A stretch of DNA of 64,000 bases from Bolinopsis microptera. Taxonomy: Eukaryota; Ctenophora; Tentaculata; Lobata; Bolinopsidae. The stretch lies in NCBI RefSeq assembly GCF_026151205.1, contig NC_087082.1:5959908-6023907 (forward strand), read 5' to 3'. This document shows positions 1 through 10,830 of this stretch, piece by piece. The notes below the pieces were generated by a model that worked only from the letters and a program-made list of their open reading frames with translations, ran no database searches and had not been told where the DNA came from. The position numbers and the translations under genes were made by a program. Every line of letters starts with the position of its first letter. Positions within the stretch are counted from its first letter, which is position 1.

Positions 1-358
1 ATTAGTCAATAGACAATGATAATGATAACTAGAATAATAACTGATAGTATCTCTATATTAGTCAATAGCTTACCAAAATAGCCACAAGTCACAGCACACA
101 GTCATACTTACTGCTGAGACTAACAAAGAGAAATATTACACTACCAAATATAATCAATTATAGTATAATCTGTCACTTCTCTGCAACACTAACTGGTTCT
201 TCTGATGAACTTGTTCTTCTGTAGTTCCTCTTCAAACTGAGTACTACAGAATTGTCCTTCTACAATTGTATACGAGAAAGTTCTTAACACCGAACCTTTC
301 TCAACACTGAACTGATCTTAACACCGACAGTTCCTTGACTACAGTTTCACAATACAAG

Positions 359-571
359 TTAATTCACGCAGTCGGAACTAGCAGAGCATGAAGTTTCGAT
401 CCATTTCTTCCTAACATCCCGCCATTCTCTGTCTCCTTTACCGTTGATCGCGTTCACCGACTTCGTTATTGATAACCACAATTTCTCCTTTGCCTCGCTG
501 GTTACAGTAGGGGTGAATCGGCCTTTGATGATAGCTGTGTTCTTCCCCGCCTCCTGCATAATAACTTGCAA
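359..571 (-). pseudogene. Myb/SANT-like DNA-binding fragment
   Basis: The minus strand reads a roughly 60-residue stretch with the hallmarks of the Myb/SANT-like (MADF-like) DNA-binding domains found in many animal transposon-derived and nuclear proteins: KEKLWLSITKSVNA followed by REWRDVRKKW, i.e. the tryptophan-rich 'W..I...VN' and 'R....V..KW' pattern. It ends at a stop soon after the third helix, so a catalytic partner domain is absent. Upstream on the same strand, 721 to 612 is open from an ATG (MSIDDEQETAVF...) and ends at a good donor, CAG|GTAAGA. The nearest acceptor (about 553) would join it out of phase, so the pair is either a broken gene or I have the wrong acceptor. PIF/Harbinger accessory protein or a domesticated relative are both possible. 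Confidence 0.4.
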
Positions 572-611
572 CTTTTTTTCTGGTGGTTTTTTTTTGTTGG
601 TGGTATCTTAC

Positions 612-1319
612 CTGCTCTTTGTTAGGAATATACCTTGAGGTATACCTTGTTTTACTGGTGTACTACGATCTAGCAGTTCCTCTTTGAACACTGCAGTTTC
701 TTGTTCATCGTCAATACTCATTGGTGAGTTCTTAAACTTACCTACAATGGTTTAGACGTTACAGATGTTTTAAAATAGGCTTATTTTAGGAATCAGGGCA
801 TTTGATAGGTAGTGTATGTAATTATAATGTACATCATTATTCATTATAATATAACGTCATTAATGAGTCTAGTTATAAAAAGTCTAAAATCATACCGATT
901 GAGCGATTGTATTGAGAAATTTATATTTAAATAAGTTACATAGAAATTAAATCCTTTAAACTCAGTATTGAAGTAATAGAGGAATTTATTTCTTGACGCT
1001 TCAATTTCTATTATCTAATGCTACTAGTATAAAAAATAAGATTGACGTACTATTCGGAGGAACGGGTGTATCTTGTTGGGGGAGTTCTGGTAAGTAGTTC
1101 TTAAGCTGACCTACTGTAGATTAAAAGATTCGTTAATTATAATTTACTTAAGTAATTTAATATACGGTTATTGATATAGTGAATTCTTTCAGTGCTACAA
1201 CTGATCGGTAGAAATTTTTTGTATTGAATAGTCACCTTTCCCCAGAAATGAGATCCCCTCTACCTTCCGTCGTCTTTCATCCTTCCGATCTTGTTCCTCC
1301 TCGCTTGTCAGGATAAACG
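612..1319. other. No clear gene
   Basis: AT-rich intergenic DNA apart from the possible short exon 721-612 (minus). I see no convincing coding stretch, RNA gene or tandem repeat here. Confidence 0.4.
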
Positions 1320-2026
1320 TTATCCCTGAACCAGGCGTGCCTGGAACAAGTTGATCGGTGGCTTTATTTCTTTCTTCATGAACGTGAAATCTTGAGCAAA
1401 ATCTCCGTCAAACGCGAACGTGTCGTCCCATATGGATCTGTGCAAGAAAAATGACCATGCGGTCAAACTGCATTGCACAGCTCCACTGTGCCCATCGTCT
1501 CCCTTGTGCACGAATGTCTCGACAGAGCTTGTCCCAGGAAAACACAGCTTTATGCAAATGGCTATTTCCCTATCCGGACTGAGGTCGATGTGTTGACCAT
1601 CCAGCGAGAACATCTGAACCTGACACGAATTTGACGGGCTCCTCATGTTCGACAAAAGAACCCATCCATCTGCACCGGAGTTTACAGCCAAGGTCAACAT
1701 ACTGAAGTCTGTGGGACCATCTTCTCCTGGAATTTTATCATTATCAATTTTGTTTTGATTATTACACTTATATAGTTCATTCGAAATCCGGGTTTAGTTA
1801 AATATAGTTGGAAGAAGTGATTTGAATTAACAGTTTCGAAAATCTTACCAAACAAGGTCTTAGCGCAACTGCTTTTACACCAGCTTGAGAAATTGTGTAC
1901 TACTTCAAACTCTGCATCAAACCCTTGTCTGGACAAACTCTCCTGTAATTTATTTACAAAGTGAAAATTATTAGTTGGCCTAGGTATGCTTACAGGGTGA
2001 AGTTGAGTGTGCACTTCAATGAACAT
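1320..2026 (-). CDS. Unrecognised two-exon protein (candidate)
   Basis: Two adjacent minus-strand open stretches join cleanly by a GT-AG intron. Exon 1 runs from the ATG at 2026 to 1849 and ends TTTG|GTAAGA. Exon 2 starts at 1708 after CCCACAG and runs to the stop at 1320. The split codon (G + AC) keeps the frame, giving about 188 residues; the intron is 140 nt. Neither half looks low-complexity. Exon 1 contains a WCKSSC cysteine pair; exon 2 contains SGADGWVLLSNMRS and a tryptophan/phenylalanine-rich middle. I recognise no family. The open frame continues upstream of the ATG, so the start could be in an earlier exon. It could also be a cellular fragment or an unfamiliar transposon ORF. Confidence 0.42.
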
Positions 2027-2140
2027 TATTTCTGACGACACAGGGTCATTGCGATGTGTCTCGCTAATCCTAATCCTACAGTCACTGAATGTCCTAGAAA
2101 CTTTAATAATAGTTTAAAATAACTACAAAAGCCACATGAT

Positions 2141-2285
2141 TACAGTAGATGTTTTCTTCTCAAAGTGTGGGTATGTCGCTTTTAAAAACTATGGTTATGC
2201 GCACAAATTTGATCCTAAATATTGCTGTCTGGAGTAGTGAAGTCAATCAAGATGTCGATGTTGCACGTGTTGTAAAATATGTGCG
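2141..2285 (+). repeat. Dispersed repeat, arm 1 (inverted relative to 5321-5515)
   Basis: About 145 bp matches the reverse complement of 5321-5515 almost base for base, beginning at CAGTAGATGTTTTCTTCTC and ending near GTTGTAAAATATGTG. The distal copy has about 60 extra bases in the middle. The two face each other across the Helitron and the minisatellite. I see no clear target duplication. Confidence 0.7.
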
Positions 2286-2799
2286 CATCTAAAAGCTTTT
2301 TAGCTAAACAAAGTTCGATTCACAAATTATTTAAGTAAATCTGTCTGCCCATTACAATGGCTCTCGCTTCGAACCCTACTTTACATCGAGATTGATATTT
2401 TCCGATCCGGCGACCCAATTAAATAGCAATCGATGGTTATTGACACTACGTTTTTTAGCGAAGTAATAAAAATTGATCACGGTCCAAACGAACGATATAA
2501 GACGAGAAATTAGAACATGTTACTAATCTGGATTACCTTAACTAGTCTGAACTGTGCCACCAAACGTTGCATCATGTTGAATGTTGTTTTACCAACCTTT
2601 AGGTCATACTTAAACAGTAGTTTAAGGATAAGGTTGCACTTAAAAAGGAGTTGAATTGGCAACTCTATAAATCTACAAAAATTAAGATATCTACTCATGT
2701 AACGGTGAATTGTGTACTTGTGCCGTGTGACAAACAATAAAACAATATCGTTTCAAGAGTAAAACTAGAGTAAATATTAAAGTAGTCTGCTTTAAAACA

Positions 2800-3399
2800 T
2801 CTAACTAATAATCCCAGAATGTGTGTCTGTCTGTCTGTTTGTAATTTCCGAGCGGCTTAATCAAGAAAACGGTAAGAGTTGCGGGACTGATTTTTTCGGT
2901 AAAGTGCCGACAAAACTCTGACGAAGTTAAATGATAAAGGTTTTTTAAATCGGTCGTTGGTAGGTGGTTTAATTGATGGTTTTGTACCACAAATGTTACA
3001 TAAAATGGCTTGAGCAGAACGGTAAGAGTTACGGGGCTCGCATATATATATGTAGCTGCATAATTAGTGTAATTGAGTTACCCGGGTAAGATTCGCTGTC
3101 TATACTATAATCTTATTAGGGGAGGGGGAACTGTTTGGACTGCAGAGAGAGAGAGTTCATACTTTCATACGACAATGTTATGCGTGTTCACAAATATGAT
3201 AGGCGGGTGTGGTGTTAAGGGTTAATTTCTATTGATTATTGTTTAAGATACTATTACTATTGTTTAAGATACCATTGGATACGTGAGGGCACTCCGAATA
3301 GAATTGCTCACCTAATGCGGGTTCTGACTCAACGGGTAAATGCTCCTACCCTTTTTAACTGCGGCAGTGAAATCCCGGCCGAAGGCCGGGTTACACTAG
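2800..3399 (+). mobile_element. Short non-autonomous Helitron
   Basis: The 5' end is TCTAACTAATAATCCCAG preceded by A. The 3' end is a GC-rich hairpin, CCCGGCC-GAA-GGCCGGG (3374-3390), followed by TTACACTAG and then T. A 5' TC, a 3' hairpin and CTAG, with insertion between A and T, are the diagnostic Helitron features. The element is 600 bp and has no Rep/helicase ORF, so it depends on enzymes supplied elsewhere. The same family occurs on the opposite strand at 59533-62044, sharing the 3' 200 bp, the 5' GTGTGTCTGTCTG region and the internal blocks. Confidence 0.85.
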
Positions 3400-3601
3400 T
3401 ATTCATTATAAAATCAGGATAAATCAGTTATGTCTTCACCCTCAAGCTCAGCGAGAAGACCACCTGAAAAAGGTACATCTGCATTTGCTGCATGGCCAAC
3501 ATCCCTATTCTCGCTTGATGTAGCTCTTCTGCCTGCTCCTGGAACGTCTTCCGTTGTTGTCCCTTTAAAGTTAAGGCGCATATGCTCTTCTATTAGGTTT
3601 C

Positions 3602-4292
3602 AAGCAACAGATATAGGCACTATAGTGGCCGTATAAAGGCCGTTTAGTGGCCGTGTAGGGATCATATATATAGTGGCCGTATGGAGGCCATAGATTTGAT
3701 GTTTTGTGTGGCCCTTTAGAGGCCGTATAAACTTATAAAGGCCATGAAATATATCTTTTAAGTGGCCGCATAAAGGCTGTATAGATACAGTGGCCGTATA
3801 GTGGCCGTATAAAGGCCGTACAAAGGCCGTATAGAGGCCGTGTAGTGGCCGTGTAGGGGCCATATAGTGGCCGTATAGAGGCCGTATAAAGGCCATATAT
3901 ACAGAGGCCGTATAAAGGCCGTATAGTGGCCGTGTACTGTAGGGGTCATATAGTGGCCGTATGGAGGCCATAGATTAGACGTTTTATGTGGCCGTTTAGA
4001 GGCCATGAAATATATCTTTTAAGTGGCCATATAGTGGCCGTACAAAGGCCGTATAGAGGCCGTGTAGGGGCCATATAGTGGCCGTATAGAGGCTGTATAA
4101 AGGCCATATAAATAGAGGCCGTATAAAGGCCATATAGATAGAGGCCGTATAAAGGCCGTATAGTGGCCGTGTAGGGGTCATATAGTGGCCGTATGAAGGC
4201 CATAGATTAGATGTTTTGTATGGCCGTTTAGAGGCCATGAAATATATCTTTTAAGTGGCCGTATAGTTGCCGTATAGACGCCAAATCTTATC
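3602..4292. repeat. GGCCGTATA-type minisatellite with higher-order structure
   Basis: Dozens of degenerate 10-11 bp units of the form (A/T)GGCCGTATA. Every roughly 240-280 bp the array is punctuated by a conserved spacer (GGCCATAGATT..GATGTTTTGT..., then GGCCATGAAATATATC), seen near 3688, 3968 and 4202, so a higher-order repeat is layered over the short unit. Long open frames through it on the minus strand (PLYGLYTA-type repeats) come from the period and are not proteins. Confidence 0.9.
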
Positions 4293-4307
4293 ACCCATTT
4301 TCCCAAT

Positions 4308-4605
4308 TATGCCAATCCTGGAGTTCGACTACGAGTTTTATAAAAGTGTATATGAAGCAGTATAGAGTGTCAATCGCAATTTTGATTAGAATTTTTAATT
4401 ACGGCGCAAAGAAATTGGCCAACGATGGTTCAGTTCGTTTTCTTTTTGAAGACAAGTAGTCGGTATCAAAATGTGGTGTACTGAAAGCAGATTAGAAATC
4501 AATCCTTTGGTTGATCCACCACTGGTCTTTAGAACTTTCGAAGTGTTTACTTGGGTCCATGTCCCTTTTTAAACTGCTGCCAAGCAGCAAAACATTTCGA
4601 ATAGA
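4308..4605. repeat. Duplicated 300-bp block, copy 1
   Basis: Begins TGCCAATCCTGGAGTTCGAC and matches 4779-5085 at about 90% with small deletions. The two copies bracket a second short piece of the same minisatellite, so array and flank were probably duplicated together. The minus strand of both copies is the decayed continuation of the ORF starting at 5220. Confidence 0.85.
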
Positions 4606-4778
4606 GGCCATAGATTAGAGGCCGTATAAAGGCTATGAAATATATCTTTTAAGTGGCCGTATAGAGGCCGTTTAGTGGCTGTATAGAGACAGTATAGTTG
4701 CCGTATAAAGGCCGTATAAAGGCCGTATAGAGGCTGTATAAAGGCCGTATAGTAGCCGTATAGGGGTCATATAGTGGT
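4606..4778. repeat. Second block of the GGCCGTATA minisatellite
   Basis: The same units and the same GGCTATGAAATATATC spacer as 3602-4292. It is separated from that array by the first copy of the duplicated block. Confidence 0.85.
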
Positions 4779-5220
4779 GCCAATCCTGGAGTTCGACTAC
4801 GAGTTTTATAAAAGTGTACTTGAAGCAGTATATTATAGAGTGTCAATCGCAATTTTGATTAGAATTTTCAATGCAAAGAAAGTGGTCAACGATGGTTCAG
4901 TTCGTTGTCTTTTTGAAGAGTTAGTTCTTGTAGTCGGTATCAAAATGTGGTGTGCTGAAAGCAGATTAGAAAACAATCCTTTGGTTGATCCTCCACTGGT
5001 CTTTAGAACTTTCGAACAGTGTTCACTTGGGTCCATGTCCCTTTTTGAACTGCTGCCAAGCAGCAAAACATTTTGAAGAAAAAGGAACTTCTGAAAAGAA
5101 TTGTTTGGTGTTGTTGGTTTCACTATGAGTCACAGAAAGTGAAGAAGAATAATCTTGAGAGTGATCTTGAACCTCAAGAACTTCTACATCGTCACCTGAA
5201 TCCGAATTAGACTCGGACAT
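4779..5220 (-). pseudogene. Acidic N-terminal ORF fragment, transposon-like
   Basis: An ATG at 5220 (minus) opens MSESNSDSGDDVEVLEVQD, an acidic serine-rich leader, then reads through CFAAWQQFKKGHGPK to a stop at 5023. Past that stop the frame shifts and further stops appear, although the DNA is duplicated at 4308-4605. The leader resembles the disordered N-termini of DNA-transposon proteins, but no domain is preserved. Function is not assigned. Confidence 0.3.
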
Positions 5221-5320
5221 CTAGCTTTGTTGCAAAAAGTAATAAAGTCGGAATGATCAATTGACGTGTAAACGAAACCAACTCTCGCGCAGCAAAGCAA
5301 CCACACTCCACAGAATTTAA

Positions 5321-5515
5321 GCACATATTTTACAACACGTGCAACATCGACATCTTGATTGACTTCACTACTCCAGACAGTATTGATTATCTTAGATGTA
5401 AACCCGCGCACGCACCTACCCTACCTTTTTGCAATATTTAGGATCAAATTTGTGCGCATAACCATAGTTTTGAAAAGCGACATACCCACACTTTGAGAAG
5501 AAAACATCTACTGTT
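5321..5515 (-). repeat. Dispersed repeat, arm 2 (inverted relative to 2141-2285)
   Basis: Reverse complement of the 2141-2285 repeat, with a roughly 60-bp extra segment (GGTAGGGTAGGTGCGTGCGC...) in the middle, so this copy is longer. It may be one end of an older element that contained 2.1-5.5 kb, or simply an independent copy. Confidence 0.7.
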
Positions 5516-6039
5516 GAACACGCTTTCTTATCACTTTTATGTAGCGCGCGGACATTATTTTTTAGAAGCATAAGCCGCGCACGACTGTTCTTTAAGTTAA
5601 TTGAATAATTAAATAATTTAATAACGTGGTATTGTCTTATACTCTTATATTATATCGTCGGTGTTATTCTAAAATGGCTTATCTCAAAAAAGACAGTTTT
5701 GAGATATTAGGGTTTTTGTGATAGCAGTAATTTCCTATTTCACTTTGTTGTTGGTTCCATCTGTATGCATACATTTTATGTGATCCCAGATCATAGACGC
5801 TACAATTATAGCAGGCCAATTTGGTCACCTAAAAAAGTTTCCTGAGACTGAGCATGGGTCCACTTCTGCAAGGTCAACAATAATTGATGAGAAATCTGAG
5901 TATTTATCCTCCGCTGTATGCTTGTGTTCTTCTTTTAATAACCTTGAATTGTCCTTATATTCCTCTTGAGGTGTTCTAAGTAATCGTCCTGGTCCTCTGT
6001 ATAAATATTCCGGTGCCTGTTACACTGCGAACACAGGTC
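5516..6039. other. No gene recognised
   Basis: AT-rich sequence with a few GC-rich words (TAGCGCGCGGAC near 5541). No open frame or repeat structure I can support. Confidence 0.4.
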
Positions 6040-6693
6040 TTACTGGGCCAAAACTGCTTTATACTTCGAGAAACTGGCAACATCTGTTCCATATTTGTCT
6101 GTGAACAGGCTGAACATCTTTGATTTTGTCAGACCGTGTTCAAAATATAACTTCTTATTGTTCTTTCTGCAGTAGTGTGATGGGACAGTCGGAAATGAGC
6201 GTATGTGCTCACTGATCCTTTTCATAACCTGTGGCTTCATTCTACGCTTCTGTTGCACAACATGGCGGTGCTTATACCGTTGTGGTTTACACATTATGTT
6301 TTAGTCATATTTTTTTCTCAATTACGATTCTCATCTTTCTTTCACTTATTCCAAAGCAATTTAAGAATATTGATTTGCAAACTTTTACACGTTCTTTGTC
6401 CTTGTTCGGGACAAAGAACTCTCGTGTGCATTTGCGTATAGCAGCTTTGCCAAATATTCGTTTTGGTCCTAACATTCCATGCCCCAATATATACGTCTTT
6501 CTCTTTGGAAGTCTGCTAACATTAAAAAACTTTCCCCACATTTTTTAGGGCATTTACAGATATCTATGTCCTCTTCAATTTTCCTATTTGTCTTGTCTAC
6601 TTTTTGTTTGTTATTTTTTCTTTGGTTTTTGAGATCTTTTTTGATTTCTTCCTTGGAAAATCTTCCCTTTGCTCGAGAAACCGTTGAATCCAT
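6040..6693 (-). pseudogene. Decayed DNA-transposon protein
   Basis: Three consecutive minus-strand open stretches (6693-6469, 6541-6305, 6294-6040) in two frames read like one protein with two frameshifts. Features in order: a basic leader, a cysteine group (CKCPKKCGESF), then KERVKVCKSIFLNCFGISER, a basic patch, ISEHIRSFPTVPSHYCR, and YGTDVASFSKYKAVL. The 'VC..(I/M)FL..(F/L)GIS' block followed by 'I.SFP...SHY.R' is familiar from large families of uncharacterised insect and cnidarian proteins that are usually transposon-borne. The normally following catalytic part is not present. I cannot name the superfamily with certainty. Confidence 0.55.
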
Positions 6694-6920
6694 TCTACCT
6701 CAATACGTTCTACAATTTTAAGCGGCAAGTTTTCAAGAAATCTGATATCGTACACCTAGTGAATTTTACAAGATTTTAATAATTCTATAATTGAATATGT
6801 AATTTTAAGATATTGTATTTTTCGGATTATTTTATATCTTTCTTACCGTATACCTTTGAGTAGAAACTTAACGTTTCAACTAGTAAGTACTGTACTATAT
6901 TGTCATGTCTTTGACTTCTG

Positions 6921-7232
6921 CTATACCTGGAGAATCACAGCCTGTAATAAACGGAGAAAGCTCAACGCATCCTTCGCCATCTCCTTTTCTGATTCTACTC
7001 TCAGGATGTGGTCAATTAGGTTAGTTGGGGGGGATCCGCTGCACATTGCAACACCTTTTCCTCTCTGCTTCAATAGGTGACTTGTTATTCTGGTGCCACC
7101 ACCACTGAAAATCTTGTCGCAATAAACGCACTTCACCGTATCATTGTTAGCTCCTCCTTTCTTCCTTTTACCCACAACAATCATAGCCTGCCATTCTGGC
7201 CCTTTCTGATTCTCATCTTGAGACTGAGACAT
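6921..7232 (-). pseudogene. hAT transposase N-terminus with BED zinc finger
   Basis: From the ATG at 7232 (MSQSQDENQKGPEWQAM...) the minus strand encodes a BED-type zinc finger: VKCVYCDKIFSGGGTRITSH, then LLKQRGKGVAMC. The C-x2-C, H and C pattern with the GGGTRI core is typical of the DNA-binding domain of hAT-superfamily transposases, which cut and paste DNA in the nucleus. The protein stops after about 100 residues, before any RNase-H-like catalytic core. The terminal inverted repeat lies 190 bp upstream (7411-7424), the expected position for the 5' end of the element. Confidence 0.75.
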
Positions 7233-7289
7233 AACCTGGGGCAATGAATTACATGAGGGGGAGATTGAATCAAAGAGTAAACACAAATC

Positions 7290-7424
7290 GATGAATTTGG
7301 CGCCTATCCACAGGGGGGCGCCAAATTATTAGGAGGGGCGGCAGAATTTTGGCGCCCCCCTCTCACGGTGCCCCCCCCCCCCCCCCGCATAGCGGGGTCT
7401 GCGGGGCCTTACGTTACGCCACTG
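7290..7424 (-). mobile_element. hAT element terminus
   Basis: The reverse complement of 7407-7424 reads CAGTGGCGTAACGTAAGG, the classic CAGTGGCGTA-type hAT terminal repeat. Inside it are GC-rich tracts, including a run of about 15 C and GGCGCC-rich words, before the transposase N-terminus. A related terminus is at about 55760-55807. Confidence 0.7.
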
Positions 7425-7476
7425 CTCCAATGTCCTCCGGGGCGTGGGTTCATATCCCACCGTGGCGGCCACGGTC
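7425..7476 (+). other. 3' half of a class II tRNA-like sequence
   Basis: GTGGGTTCATATCCCAC is a perfect 5-bp T-stem with a 7-nt loop matching the box B consensus. The preceding CCTCCGGGGCG could be a leucine/serine-type variable arm, and GTGGCGGCCA follows. No matching 5' half exists because the hAT terminus abuts it. It is probably a tRNA pseudogene or the head of a SINE cut by the hAT insertion, not a working tRNA. Confidence 0.35.
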
Positions 7477-8006
7477 CGTGGCCTCCAGATGTTGTAAACT
7501 GGTCTTAGTAAACTAACTGGTATAACTGGGAATTGTATATAATTAACTGCAGAAAAATACATTACTGAATGATTTTACATGAGTCTCAATATAACAACTT
7601 CTACAACTCCTCCCTGGGGAGGAACATTAACGTTTCTCCCCATAAGTACTGTATTACATCACCATGTCACTGTAGGGTGATCTTATCTCAAAGTAGATAA
7701 AGGTTTCTGCTTGAAAAAAAATTACCTTCTTTTATGTTGATATACGTACTACCTAATAATTATTATCAACTTAATGTTAAAGGTACTTTTATGAATATGA
7801 TTGAACCTTTGAAACATGGTATTGGTAGTCTGTCGATGGAGACACTTACAGGTTTTTCTGTAAAATTATTTGGAAAAATAAAAAGAAAAGATTTAACAAA
7901 AGATATTAAACTAAAATTTCAATGCAAGAAGATTTACCAAATTACCTAAACGATTCCTACACATACAGACTTATGCCGCCAGTCTCTCTTTCCCTTTATC
8001 TCTTTT

Positions 8007-8264
8007 TTAAATAATATATGTAATAACACTCCCTCTCCACAACACAAAACAAACAGAATTATTCCTTATCCGTTCATTCCTCCTGTCCTGATCTGCAGTC
8101 CAGGCTTCTCCTGCCCCTGTCTCCAGGTCCTCCGGAGCAGCCTCGATCGCGGGCTCTACAATGGCTCCTTGATGTTTCACAAACACTTCGAACTGAGTAA
8201 ACCACAAACGAATGTTGTATCCAATAGCGGTAGTCAACATCTGATCGTACAGCCTCGTCGCCAT
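8007..8264 (-). pseudogene. gag-type N-terminal fragment
   Basis: From the ATG at 8264 the minus strand reads MATRLYDQMLTTAIGYNIRL and then WFTQFEVFVKHQG, the 'W...FE.(F/Y)' helix that opens capsid regions of many Gypsy-type LTR retrotransposons. The rest is acidic and ends at 8007. The same ATGGCGACGAG start context recurs at about 9301 (MATSGFIEQLCMKRL, then WFERFEYTVS) and about 10052, so several truncated gag starts are clustered here. No protease or reverse transcriptase follows. Confidence 0.45.
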
Positions 8265-9555
8265 TTTTATGATTCTCTATGATCTTTACTTTGTGAGTTC
8301 GTTGACTTCTTTAAGTACAATTGATAATGAGTGTTTATATCAACTGTAGAATGACTATAGACATAAAACATGGGCTAATATATGTATGATTAATATATTA
8401 CATTATATACATTATACTCATTATATTACATAACATCCGAATATATATCAGGTGCAAAACTATAGGGGGAATAAGGGATGATGATATGCCATTGAGTTTA
8501 TTTCGTGTAGCCTAGAACTCTGATATCGCAAACTTTGTGAATTTTACAAGATTTTAATAAATTCTATATAATAATAATTAATAATTAAACATGTAATTTT
8601 AAGATATTGTATTTTTCGGATTATTTTATATCTTTCTTACCATATACCTTTGAGTAGAAACTTAACCGTTTCAACTAGTAAGTACTGTACTATATTGTCA
8701 TGTCTTTGACTTCTGCTATACCTGGAGACAGCTGTTTGATTCCTGCAGTAAAACAAGTTCTTAATATGATATCCTTACAACTTTTCTTTCCTTAATAGAG
8801 TTTTAGCTACAGGTAACTGAATACCTTTAAATAATAGATTATATATATTATGTGTATAATTAACTACAGAAAAATACATTACTGAATGATTTTACATGAG
8901 TCTCAATATAACAACTTCTACAACAAATTCCTGGGGAGGAACATACACGTTTCTCCCCATAAGTACTGTATTACATCACCATGTCATTGGCATGATGGAA
9001 CTTGAATATATTGAATTACCTATATCTTGGGGGTTGAGTGCTCACTTATTAACAAAAATATATTAGTCCTTTCCTGCTCCCTTTAAGTTTTAATGTAAGC
9101 AATAAGATATTACTGTATTTTTCGGATTATTTCTGTCTTATTATCTTTCTTGCCATATACCTTTGAGTAGAAACTTAACCGTTTCAACTAGTAAGCCAGG
9201 TTGCAGTGATACAGTGTATTCGAATCGTTCAAACCAATCTTTTGTATTTTCTGTGAGTCGCTTCATACACAGTTGTTCAATAAACCCACTCGTCGCCATT
9301 GTATTATAGTCCAGTAAAAGTCACGAATTATTAGGGACATCCTGTTAGTGATGAAATGGTTAATACATATCAGGAACATTACGGTTCTTCACGGGGTTTT
9401 TCACGTTTATTGTTCTTTTAAAGGTTGGGTTTTTGACAAAGTTCACAGATCTCGATGACTCTCCACCAGAAGATAGCGTTCTGTTCATAAATTGAGCCTC
9501 TCTGTTTGGTTGCTCACGACTTAAAGCTTCCTTGACAGCAGTTGCAAGGGTTAGA

Positions 9556-9990
9556 TCATCGATCTTTAGTCAACAACTTGGAAACATCTTTTTGATTTCT
9601 AAGTCCAGCGAGCAGCTGATCCAGGATTGCCTCGTTGTAATTAACGTAATCGCATTCGTTTGCGATGGTCCTAAGTCTTGAGACATAGGTTGCTGTAGAT
9701 TCCTCGCCCTCCTGCACGCAGCTTCTCACTTTGTACCTTTGTGCGAACTTTGTTGGAGACGGGGCCAAATGATCTAGTATTAGCTTTTTACATCCCTCGT
9801 AGCTGCACTCTTCAAGTTTCTTCACAGTTATTGATTTTAAAAGCTTGTAGATATTTTTATCGGTACGTGCAATGAAGAGTGCTAGGTTATTTTTTATTGC
9901 CGCATTTCTAACCTCACGGTTAGAATTGTCCTTAGCCAGTACCGGAAACCCTACTGCCTGGTCTTCTGCCAGCAGCTTGAACTCAAACCT
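9556..9990 (-). pseudogene. Gypsy-type retrotransposon gag fragment
   Basis: The minus strand is open through ALFIARTDKNIYKLLKS, then SYEGCKKLILDHLAPSPTKF, AQRYKVRSCVQEGEESTATY, VSRLRTIANECDYVNYNEAI and LDQLLAGLRNQKDVSKLL. This is the standard retrotransposon gag signature (RY.., ES...YV..LR..A..C.., I.DQL..GL....LL). The canonical ATG of this copy (about 10052) is followed quickly by a stop, so the reading frame is not expressed intact. No zinc knuckle or pol follows. Confidence 0.75.
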
Positions 9991-10309
9991 TTCGAACCTT
10001 GACCTGTGGGATCACTGGATGGTGAGTGGTTCCATTTAAATCCTCGTCGCCATTTGTTAACACGTGAGCGGGGACAATTGAGACGATTAATTCATAGCAT
10101 AGAGGCTAAGGGAATAGAAGTAACATTAGCATAAATAATAATAATAATCAATATATATAACAACACTTAGTGAATTTGACAAGATTTTAATGAATTCTTT
10201 TATTTAACATGTAATTTTAAGATATTGTATTTTCCCCTGCTCTGGCCAAGAGTCAGGTGTATCTTCTTTAACTTCTCCTTTGTAAAGTCATCTACTTATT
10301 AGAGAAAGG

Positions 10310-10830
10310 TTAGGGGCCAATTCTCGCCACCGATGTTGCCAAGAGTGACGTATTCAAGGAATTTCTCGCAGAACTTAGGAACGTTTTCTCCTCTTCTAAA
10401 CTTTTCCAATTGGGGGAGTTTAAAACTTTGGTTGACACTGTTACTTTCTCGATAACTTCAGTTGTCGGTTGCTCGTCCGATTTTATATCTTTTTTACCAT
10501 ATACCTTTGAGTAGAAACTTAACGTTTCAACTGGTAAGTACTGTACTATATTGTCATGTCTTTGGCTTCTGCTATACATGGAGATAGCTGTTTTATTCCT
10601 GCAGTAAAACAAGTTCTTAATATGATATCCTTATAACTTTTTCTCCTGAATAGAGTAATAGCTACACTTGCTACAGGTAACTGAATACCTTTAAATAATA
10701 GATTATATATAATAAACGTTATGAGATCCTTTGTTCTTTTCGGGAACATATCTTGTGTAGATAATTTGAGGGCCTCGAGACATTCTATTACATAATCTCT
10801 TTCTTTCGCTTCTCTCATGTTTCCAAGAAA
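10310..10830 (-). pseudogene. Retroelement ORF fragment, source of the local repeats
   Basis: Two overlapping minus-strand frames (10818-10546 and 10612-10310) continue one protein across a frameshift: REAKERDYVIECLEALKLST, then TFIIYNLLFKGIQLPVASVA, KQLSPCIAEAKDMTI, QYLPVETLSFYSKVYGKKDI and PNWKSLEEEKTFLSSARNSL. The segment is coding-like, and the same DNA recurs in pieces from 6.8 to 11.5 kb. I do not recognise the protein. Because it sits among gag starts it may be another domain of the same retroelement, but that is inference. Confidence 0.4.

Noticed and set aside
3414-3598. Minus-strand coding-like stretch ending GLLAELEGEDITD
   Set aside because: Only about 60 codons between a TGA and a stop, no splice partner or recognised domain.
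3600-4852. Long overlapping minus-strand ORFs such as PLYGLYTATIRPLYGLYT
   Set aside because: They arise from a 10-11 bp tandem repeat whose period leaves frames open; not proteins.
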